Source: Candidatus Thorarchaeota archaeon
GTDB taxonomy: Archaea > Asgardarchaeota > Thorarchaeia > Thorarchaeales > Thorarchaeaceae
Direction: 5' to 3'
Assembly (NCBI GenBank): GCA_029855925.1
Contig: JAGSHP010000405.1
Coordinates: forward strand, 1-5,364
Length of the DNA: 5,364 nt
Below the pieces are notes generated by a model that saw only the letters and a program-made list of their open reading frames with translations, was not told where the DNA came from and made no database searches. Position numbers and translations under genes: made by a program. This document shows positions 1 through 5,364 of this stretch, piece by piece (the first letter of the stretch is position 1; each line of letters begins with the position of its first letter).

Positions 1-21
1 TCAGATGTGTATAAGAGACAG
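1..21 (+). other. Tn5/Nextera sequencing adapter remnant (not genomic)
   Basis: Bases 3-21 are AGATGTGTATAAGAGACAG, the 19-bp engineered Tn5 mosaic end used in tagmentation libraries. The two bases before it (TC) fit the read-1 adapter rather than the read-2 adapter, which has GG there. On the minus strand this piece reads LSLIHI followed by a stop, a known false C-terminus in untrimmed contigs. It therefore supplies an artificial stop codon (1-3) to the large minus-strand gene. There is no transposase or second end nearby, so a natural insertion is very unlikely. Confidence 0.97.
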
Positions 22-1029
22 CATGCAACCATAGACGGGACTGTCGTATGGAGAGAGCTCATAGCCGAACCCGGACACGATTGTGTTCTCATCGCCTATG
101 TCTGCAGAGAGATTTCCGAGAAGAGTATAACTCCACGGTACTGTTATGGTCGACACTCCATCGCTGACCTCAACGTAGCCCTGGTAGATTCCTGCATCGT
201 CCAAGGGAGCAATCAACGTCCAGTTGTAGGTCGATGAACTACCACCGGGTACCGCGGTGATCATCGTAGCTGGTGCCTTCTCCCAGAAGGTCACTGTGCA
301 TCGGAACGAGTGTCCTGACGCTGTAAACGAGTCATCGAATACTGGGTCATGAATCACCACGGTCATATTGCCGTTGAGAATTGAGGATAGACTTGACATG
401 TTTGTGGCGAATGACATCATGTACGAGCTAGACGGGTCACTGGCACTGGTCAGACGAACCAGTTCATCGCCTTGCCCCAGCGTTGCGTTCCAGCCATTTG
501 GTACCCCGTCGTTTGGACTATCATCACTCCAGTCGTACAGGAACGCCCATGGTTCGCCATAAGTAGCCACATCGCTACTATTGAATGAGACCCCTATTGT
601 CACATAGGAGTAGGACGAGACCGAAGAGTCGTAGGTTGTAGAACCAAGCATTTCCCTAAGGTTGTACCATCCGTACATCTGCCTCTCACTGATGGTATCA
701 TTGTATGTGAATGTTGTGTCTGTGAACGAGTATGTTGCAGCCTCACGCCAATAGTAAGCGGACGTGGTCCAGCCAGTTGTGTCGGTGACAAATGAGCCAG
801 TCGCGTTGGAGTATATCTTTTGGGTGATGGTTGTCGCGGTACCCAGATAGACTTGACCAAAGTACAGCGATCCTTCACCGAAGCCTCTGGGCAGATTTGC
901 GGCCTTTACGTCGGTATCCAATATCGAAGCTGCACTTCCCTGACCAGACGCCCATGACCCTTCAGCAATGTCCATCAAGTTATCAAATGAGTCACTCGAC
1001 TCAACAATGAATCCATCATCGTTCTTTAC
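22..1029 (-). other. Beta-rich C-terminal region, cut by contig end (residues 1306-1641)
   Basis: After the catalytic domain the chain is rich in Ser, Thr, Tyr, Trp and Asn with alternating strand-like segments. Residues 1557-1610 have the feel of an Ig/fibronectin-like domain, including the strand-turn GIYQGYVEVSDG and a closing TVPWSYTLL, as is common after archaeal subtilase domains. Eight sequons lie between 1380 and 1611. The natural end is not present: the last genomic residue is Met1641, immediately followed by adapter. A C-terminal anchor could lie outside the window. Confidence 0.65.
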
Positions 1030-4000
1030 AAAGTCACAGGCAGCATTCGCGTCGACTCGACCAAATCCCTCAGTGGCTGGATCATAACCAAGACGCTGAG
1101 CTGTGCTCTGGATTATGGTCTTGACTCTGTCAGGAGTCCAAGACACGTTCCTATCATTCAGGGCCTGGATGACAAGTGCTGCGACTCCCGCAGCAACAGG
1201 AGCAGCCTGACTGGTTCCAGAGAATAGCGTGATATTGCTATATGATGTCCCCCAGTACTGAGAGAGATACGGGGCATAGACTGGTAGTGGAGCATATGCA
1301 GCCAGACCGGGTGCCACAACGTCAGGCTTGACATATCCCAAGAACGAGGGTCCCTTACTGGAGAACGAGGCGATCCCCTCGATGTCCTGATGCGGTCCGT
1401 ACAGGTACTCCAGCCAGTGGCTGCTTGTAGAGGCACCGACCGACAACACACCAGCTGAACAGCCTGGAGGCCCTACCGTCATGGACCCTGAACCCTCATT
1501 GCCTGCTGAGAAGACATGGAGTACTCCTAGATATGAGGGGTCTAGGTATCCTGGCGTTGAGAGTATCGTCCATGCCAACGATAGATAGGTCAGCTCTGAT
1601 GAGGGCCCAGTCACCCAGCCCCACGAGTTTGTCACAAGATCCGCCTGATGATTGCCTGTGTAGTAGAACTCACCACTCGTCTCATTATAGTCGAACCCGC
1701 ATGTCCACACATAGGCGCCAATCTCAGACCCTGAGGTCAATGCACGGACCGACATTATCTTCGATTGATTGGCGATTCCGGACATGTAGAAGTACGTCTC
1801 ATTATTGGCATCATAGTATGGGTGAGTCCCACGACCAGCGACATGCGCGGCGGTCGCTGTTCCATGAGTGTCATCATCAAAATACAGACATACCGCCTTG
1901 CCATCGGACCTAAATCCGTTGAACATCGGTTCGTCACTGAACCAGGAATTCGGGTCGAAGCACCAGCTTATCGCTCCAAGACTGTAGTCAGTGACACCAT
2001 CACCATTCAAATCCGCAGCCACAATGGGATTGCTAAGGTTGTACGTTGCAACAGCAATGTCATCAGTGAAGTCCCAGTCACACTGGTCAAGTATTGGTTG
2101 CGTGTCAGCAGGGTCGGTGAGGTTGACGCTCTTGTAGTAGAATCCACCGTCCCAGAACCGTGCCCATGCCTCAGCACCGTCCCAGTCAATCGCCAAGTTC
2201 CACGCACTCGTGCTAGAGGAGTTATAGATCAGCGCTGGTGCAAATGCCTTCATGTACGGGCTATGTCGCTGCTCAAAGACGAATCCAACCCGATAGTCAC
2301 CAATGACCTCAGAGGTGTCTGGCAATCGAATGTCCTGCCAGATATCATCCGGCATTGTGCCGACATCGATGCCCCAGTAGTATGCATAGAGCCACACGAA
2401 GCCCACTCGGTTGTGATATGAAGAATTCTCGTCGCCATCACCAAACAGGTATCGCCCAGACCCTTCGTTATTCAGTAGTGGATCCCATCCCGTCACATTG
2501 AGATAGATGCCAGTGGCATTTTCATAGGTGAGGACGTTCCCATCGGCTATCCAAGCATCCGGGTCTGCCACATTAGAGGAGTTAGCCAGAACAAATGGGT
2601 TCATCCCGTAGCCCGTTGGATCATATGTGCCATTGTCGAACGCATCGACCAAGTCAGGCACACCAAAGTCACAGCCCGTATCAATATGGCCGACCACAAT
2701 ACCGTCTCCAGTGTAGTCTGATGCAACTGTCCCAGTCGCTCCAACAATGCCACGAAGTTCTGACATGTCAAGAGAGAACTCTGGTGTCTGTGCATTGTCC
2801 AGTTCGGGTCTGGCAAACTCGTCGACCACTGGCTTTAGAAACGTGTCAGCCCTGATCAGGGTCACGCCCTGGAGATTCTTGGTCGCCTCAAGAGAACCGG
2901 AGGACGGAAACGCCACCTTCGCTAATCTGAATGCCTTGAAGTCCATCTTCCAGATGACATCAGTCAGATCTTCCAAGGAGCCCATATCGACCCAGGGTGC
3001 GCAGTACACTAGGGCACTGGGTCTTCCCTGAACGAGAGATATCGATTTATCCAGGGTTCCGTCAGCAAGCCATTCTTCTAGGAGAGGGTCGACCTCTGGT
3101 TCGAAACCTGGCTTTGACCAGTCAGACCAGAGAGCCTGCGTTTGTGCGTCGATCTGACTTGCGGATGACTGCCCAGGTGGGGGTGTCTGGCTTGGTGAAC
3201 TCAAGAAGTCCAGTGACGACTGGATGTTGTCATTGTCAGCTGGCGACCTGAAATAGTAGGGGTTTCGCGAGAGCACAGTCGTGGACGAATTGTGTTCGGA
3301 GACGTAGAACGGTCCCGATGTTATTAGTGGTTCAGCAATGGGATCGGGATTCCACGAATTCCACTCGAGTGGGTCCATTCCCTCGAAATAGTGTTTAGGA
3401 ATGATGGGCACGTCGGCAAACTTGGACAGATGCCAATATGACTCTGAAGTGAATTCCGCAACAAAGGTGTAGTCCTGCGGGGCGTATAGTGCAAAGGCGT
3501 CCTGGAAGTCAACACCAAATGGGTTGCCAGATCCCGCCCTGTAGAAGTTATACGAGAACGCAATGTCCTGAGCAGTGAGAGGAACTCCGTCGGACCATGA
3601 TGCATTTCGTACAATGTCGAAGGTGAAGCGAGTGTGTCCCACAGGTACATCGGGGTTGTCCGCATGGGTCTCAATCAAGTAGCCATCGGACAGCCAATCC
3701 ATCAGGTTGCCATCAGGGGTTCTTCGCAAGAGTGGATCGTACAACTCGTTCAACACATTCCTGGTGTAGGCGGAAGAAATGGCCATGATATTGAACGTTT
3801 CAATGTCGAGCGGTGTGCTCCATCGGAATGTGCCGCCGTAGGGCCCGCCTGCCTGACTGATAAGTCGGACCTTCTGATTTGTCCACCACGAAGGCACGCC
3901 ACGAACGATGTCGATAACATGCCCCTCAAAGGCATCTGTGCGGTAAGCACTATACAAAGTGTTCTCATAACAAACAACTATTGGGCTTTCATACGCCAGA

Positions 4001-4944
4001 ATCTTCTGCATCTGAATGGCTGCCTCATACACCTCATCGTAGTCAGTTGAGTTGAGCAGCTGTTCTCTCCATGCATCATAGGATGCATTCCTGAAGTTTG
4101 GATAATTGTAGTAAGGCTCGTCTGCATATTGTGACCAATAATGATACGCGAGCCAGTCAACATCGAGGTCGCCGAAAGTCATACCCATGAAGACTATGTC
4201 ATAGTCACCGTGGAAGTATAGTCGATTCAAATAGTCGTAGAAGTCCGTTGGAACCGACGATGCACGAAAACCGAGCGCCTGTAACGCCTCGGCCGTCTTG
4301 TTGCCGACATCAATCGCAATCGTGGAACTCTGAGCCACCTCGACAGCTATCTCATCAAGTTCAACCGTCCCTGGACCACCGGGACCAGGTCCCTCAAGGT
4401 AGCCGTCTGTGTCAGAGTCGACGAAGCCGGCTGCCGCGAGTAGGTCCTTACCCTTCTGAACGTCGGCATCATAATACGAAAAGGGCAACTGCCCCTCTGC
4501 AGAGAATGGATTGATCTGTGGCACCACACTGTCAAGTGGGACCGAGTGGTTATCCCAGACATCTTGGGAGATACCCACCTTATCGAGAGCAAAAGCCAGT
4601 GCTCTGCGGAACGCAGTGATATTGAAAGGATACTTTGCACAGTTTATGGTGAGATAGCCATACCCGTTGCGAAGAGTCGTGCCTAGTGACACATCGGGCG
4701 AGGCTGCCAACTCATCAATATAGGCTGTGTCAACAATATCGCCAATGATGTCGATCTCATTGTTCTTGAGTGCGAGTACCTGTTGATCATTCCCTCCGAT
4801 GACCTTGAAGAGAAGAGTGTCGACATAAGGACCCGACCCGTCGACATGTGTTCCCGCAGCAGAAACGCCCGGCACGGACGTCATGCTGAGACCCAGTAGT
4901 GCTACTATGAGCAGAGAAACGATACCTAAGTTCCTGTTCCCCAA
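22..4944 (-). CDS. Secreted fusion of a family-5 ABC solute-binding module and an S8 subtilisin-like protease, C-terminus missing
   Basis: One uninterrupted frame encodes 1641 genomic residues. Residues 1-29 are a Sec signal peptide. Residues 36-570 form a family-5 (Opp/Dpp-type) solute-binding module with swapped halves. Residues 568-606 are a linker and 607-712 resemble a subtilase propeptide. Residues 735-1305 are the S8 domain, with Asp755 in GHIDTG, His1027 in THGTA, Asn1149 in GNEGSG and Ser1245 in GTSQAAP, so it should be an active serine endopeptidase. The remainder is beta-rich. It likely acts outside the cell, cutting proteins and binding the peptides for an ABC importer, though no permease or ATPase gene is visible. 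The start is TTG (4942-4944), with weak AGGGG 8 nt upstream and an in-frame stop at 4963-4965. It is the only start that keeps the signal peptide; the next Met (21) lies inside the hydrophobic core. The left end is truncated by adapter. Domain identities are strong; the fusion could still be an assembly chimera. Confidence 0.9.
1030..2742 (-). other. S8 subtilase catalytic domain (residues 735-1305)
   Basis: The domain opens with TGDGIVVGHIDTG, containing nucleophile-activating Asp755 (codon 2680-2682). His1027 lies in DDTHGTATAAHVAG (codon 1864-1866), the oxyanion-hole Asn1149 in FSAGNEGSG, and nucleophile Ser1245 in FSGTSQAAPVAAGVAAL (codon 1210-1212). The typical FSSKGP (1194-1199), KPDVVAPG (1206-1213) and closing GFGRVDANAA (1293-1302) blocks are also present. 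All catalytic residues are intact, so the enzyme is predicted to be active. The Asp-to-His spacing is about 270 residues, far above that of compact subtilisins. Long Asp-His spacing is known in pyrolysin and tripeptidyl-peptidase II relatives, which makes these plausible cousins. Confidence 0.93.
1885..2661 (-). other. Large insertion between catalytic Asp and His (residues 762-1020)
   Basis: About 259 residues separate the two catalytic blocks. They are rich in Trp, Tyr, Asp, Asn and Gly, carry eight N-X-S/T sequons, and look like a beta-rich accessory domain. Residues 978-986 read DLNGDGVTD, a DxNxDGxxD loop of the kind that binds calcium in dockerin, thrombospondin type-3 and FG-GAP repeats. 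I do not recognise the domain family. Position suggests a role in substrate access or in calcium stabilisation of the protease. Confidence 0.6.
2809..3243 (-). other. Ser/Pro/Gln-rich linker and propeptide-like segment (residues 568-712)
   Basis: Residues 568-606 are low-complexity (Ser, Pro, Gln, Asp), including SSPSQTPPPG, and look like a flexible joint. Residues 607-712 have an alternating strand/helix pattern: LLEEWL, then a strand around SALVYCA, a helix-like SLEDLTDVIWKMD, and a strand ending in LQGVTLIRAD. This resembles the inhibitor/chaperone propeptide found before many archaeal subtilase domains. The assignment rests on position and pattern rather than a diagnostic motif. There is no hydrophobic segment here, so neither a C-terminal membrane anchor of the binding protein nor a separate protease signal peptide remains. 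Confidence 0.55.
3235..4839 (-). other. Family-5 solute-binding module with permuted order (residues 36-570)
   Basis: Residues about 40-365 look like the second half of a family-5 binding protein. They hold PYVDTLLFKV and an ALKNNEIDI stretch (usually 'AL.sGeiDi'), FRRALAFALDK at 112-122 (usually 'vRqAl.yAiDr'), a GFVDSDTDGYLE loop at 173-184, and a long mixed lobe ending near 360. Residues 369-566 look like the first half: GGTFRWSTPLDIETFN (the usual mature start), NASWSDGVPLTAQDIAF at 447-463 (the classic family signature), TSGPFYVSE and RNPYYF. Each landmark appears once, so the two parts together make about one complete domain in swapped order. The ligand is probably oligopeptide, by family. 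The residues that would set specificity cannot be read from sequence alone. Confidence 0.82.
4858..4944 (-). other. Sec signal peptide of the fusion protein (residues 1-29)
   Basis: A short polar start (MGNRN) with one arginine is followed by a hydrophobic run (about residues 7-22) and a small-residue site, VSA-AG, around residues 27-31. There is no cysteine at the cleavage point, so this is a signal-peptidase-I-type signal and not a lipoprotein. No N-terminal lipid anchor is therefore expected. Anchoring, if any, would depend on the missing C-terminus. Confidence 0.85.
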
Positions 4945-4952
4945 TCTTACAA

Positions 4953-4957
4953 CCCCT
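4953..4957 (-). promoter_or_regulatory. Weak ribosome binding site for the TTG start
   Basis: The minus strand reads AGGGG here, 8 nt before the TTG at 4942-4944. It is only a partial match to GGAGG, but the spacing is right and there is no better start in frame after the stop at 4963-4965. Confidence 0.35.
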
Positions 4958-4991
4958 GACTCTCATCAGATAGTGGATTATATGCCACTCG

Positions 4992-5003
4992 ATTCATATG
5001 AAT
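4992..5003. repeat. Perfect 12-bp palindrome, possible operator
   Basis: ATTCATATGAAT is a perfect inverted repeat. It touches the downstream edge of the minus-strand TATA element, where a bound repressor could block initiation. No known regulator is assigned. Confidence 0.45.
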
Positions 5004-5015
5004 AAATAACTTTCT
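5001..5015 (-). promoter_or_regulatory. Candidate archaeal promoter (BRE + TATA) of the fusion gene
   Basis: On the minus strand GAAAG (5011-5015, BRE-like, purine-rich) is followed by TTATTTATT (5001-5009). From the usual TATA-to-start spacing of about 25 nt, transcription would begin near 4980, leaving a leader of about 35 nt before the TTG start. The call rests on an AT-rich match in the right place; transcription is not shown. Confidence 0.5.
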
Positions 5016-5020
5016 ACTCA

Positions 5021-5033
5021 TCTGGTAACCAGA
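5021..5033. repeat. 13-bp palindrome with one-base centre, possible operator
   Basis: TCTGGT-A-ACCAGA is a fully paired 6-1-6 inverted repeat. It lies between the two opposing TATA-like elements, just upstream of the minus-strand BRE. This position would suit an activator or a shared regulator of both genes. Confidence 0.45.
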
Positions 5034-5054
5034 AGGAAACCTTCTATCCCCCAC

Positions 5055-5066
5055 AAGCAATATATC
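5055..5066 (+). promoter_or_regulatory. Candidate archaeal TATA promoter of the plus-strand gene
   Basis: AAGCAATATATC holds a TATA-like core (AATATAT, 5059-5065). Expected initiation is near 5088, which would give a short leader of 5-14 nt before the possible starts at 5093 and 5102. The close spacing supports one of these starts over the GTG at 5072. Confidence 0.45.
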
Positions 5067-5086
5067 GCTATGTGTCGTGCCAGACT

Positions 5087-5091
5087 TGGAG
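5087..5091 (+). promoter_or_regulatory. Ribosome binding site deciding the plus-gene start
   Basis: TGGAG ends 10 nt before the TTG at 5102-5104, an acceptable spacing. It is only 1 nt before the alternative GTG at 5093, which is too close. This favours the TTG. The predicted transcription start near 5088 sits on top of this motif, so a nearly leaderless message from the GTG remains possible. Confidence 0.4.
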
Positions 5092-5102
5092 TGTGTCACA
5101 CT
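5090..5102. repeat. 13-bp palindrome with one-base centre at the plus-gene start
   Basis: AGTGTG-T-CACACT is a 6-1-6 inverted repeat overlapping the predicted initiation zone and the TTG at 5102. A one-base loop cannot form an RNA hairpin, so if functional it is more likely a protein-binding site on DNA. Confidence 0.4.
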
Positions 5103-5364
5103 TGAGATTGCGAACTCTTCTGGCAGTACTCTTGGTCATCTTACTTGTGACAGCAGCAATGATCATTTACATCATGGTCTTGCAACCTCAACCAGAGGAC
5201 ACGACTCCACCCACTATTACGATCACAAGTCCCGAACCCGACTCAACGGTCTCCGGTGTGATCACTATCAATTTCACAGCTACGGACACCAGTCCCATCA
5301 CAGCCTTTGAGATTCGCATCAACGGAACGGTACGCAGCACCACAACCACCTACGACTGGAACAC
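5102..5364 (+). CDS. Membrane-anchored Ig-like surface protein, N-terminal fragment
   Basis: The frame gives 87 codons and continues past the window edge. Residues 1-4 (MRLR) are basic and residues 5-27 are a strong hydrophobic segment ending in Tyr and Met, so this is a signal anchor or an uncleaved signal. A Pro/Glu/Asp-rich spacer (PQPEDTTPP) then leads into the start of a beta-sandwich: TITITSPEPDSTVSG, INFTATDTSPITAFEIRING, ending near TYDW. 'PPTitItsP..gstVsG' followed by 'atDtS.I..feirinG' is typical of Ig-like repeats in archaeal and bacterial surface proteins, which bind or space other domains. The start is TTG by ribosome-binding-site spacing; GTG at 5093 (adding SHL after Met) or 5072 are alternatives, and an in-frame stop lies at 5003-5005. 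It is divergent from the protease fusion and may share its regulation. The function of the missing part is unknown. Confidence 0.75.
   Translation, partial: MRLRTLLAVLLVILLVTAAMIIYIMVLQPQPEDTTPPTITITSPEPDSTVSGVITINFTATDTSPITAFEIRINGTVRSTTTTYDWN

Noticed and set aside
1..21. A natural Tn5 or IS50 end.
   Set aside because: The bases are the engineered mosaic end with library adapter context, sit exactly at the contig end, and have no transposase or second inverted end.
7..237. Plus-strand open frame beginning MYKRQ.
   Set aside because: Its start lies in the adapter (a known artefact peptide), and the remainder is antisense to the C-terminal domains of the fusion gene with no recognisable domain.
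1765..2421. Plus-strand open frame of 218 codons inside the protease region.
   Set aside because: It is antisense to the insertion and catalytic His region of a clearly coding frame, and its translation shows no domain, signal or sensible composition.
22..4944. Two separate genes (binding protein and protease) instead of a fusion.
   Set aside because: There is no stop codon between them, no internal start followed by a signal peptide, and no membrane anchor at the end of the binding module. A chimeric assembly remains possible and is listed as a check.
4945..5101. tRNA, small RNA, riboswitch, terminator or CRISPR repeat in the intergenic region.
   Set aside because: No cloverleaf, no stem long enough for a terminator, and no repeated units. 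Only short palindromes and TATA-like sites are visible.
5077..5310. Plus-strand open frame of 77 codons overlapping the Ig-like gene.
   Set aside because: It is in another frame from the signal-anchor and Ig-like reading. Its translation is His/Ser-rich without a domain, while the chosen frame has a membrane segment and Ig-like motifs.

Overview
This is a short metagenomic-style contig. It carries one very long minus-strand gene that fills most of the window, a divergent intergenic region of about 160 bp, and the 5' end of a plus-strand gene cut by the right edge. The first 21 bases are not genomic. They match a Tn5/Nextera read-1 adapter, so the left end of the contig is a technical end and the long gene is truncated there. 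The stop codon that appears to close its reading frame lies inside the adapter.

The organism looks archaeal. The intergenic region has TATA/BRE-like promoter elements on both strands. Both genes appear to start at non-ATG codons. The proteins are secreted or membrane-anchored, with many N-X-S/T sequons and a Sec signal peptide without a lipobox. The style of the peptide-binding module recalls, from memory, large solute-binding proteins of Asgard archaea (Thorarchaeia-like). No ribosomal or marker gene is present, so the phylum is an inference.

The long gene (22-4944, minus) encodes at least 1641 residues. In order these are: a signal peptide; a family-5 (oligopeptide/dipeptide/nickel type) ABC solute-binding module whose two halves are in swapped order; a Ser/Pro/Gln-rich linker; a propeptide-like segment; an S8 subtilase domain with an intact Asp755/His1027/Ser1245 triad and an oxyanion Asn1149; and beta-rich C-terminal domains that run off the contig. 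A protease and a peptide-binding protein in one secreted chain suggest a 'cut and capture' arrangement: digest extracellular protein, then bind the peptides for import. This joining is the most interesting feature of the window. It should first be checked against an assembly chimera.

The intergenic region (4945-5101) holds two opposing candidate promoters and three short perfect or one-base-spaced palindromes, which could be operators. The plus-strand gene (from about 5102) begins with a transmembrane signal anchor followed by an Ig-like beta-sandwich start. It is likely another surface protein, and its remaining part lies outside the window.
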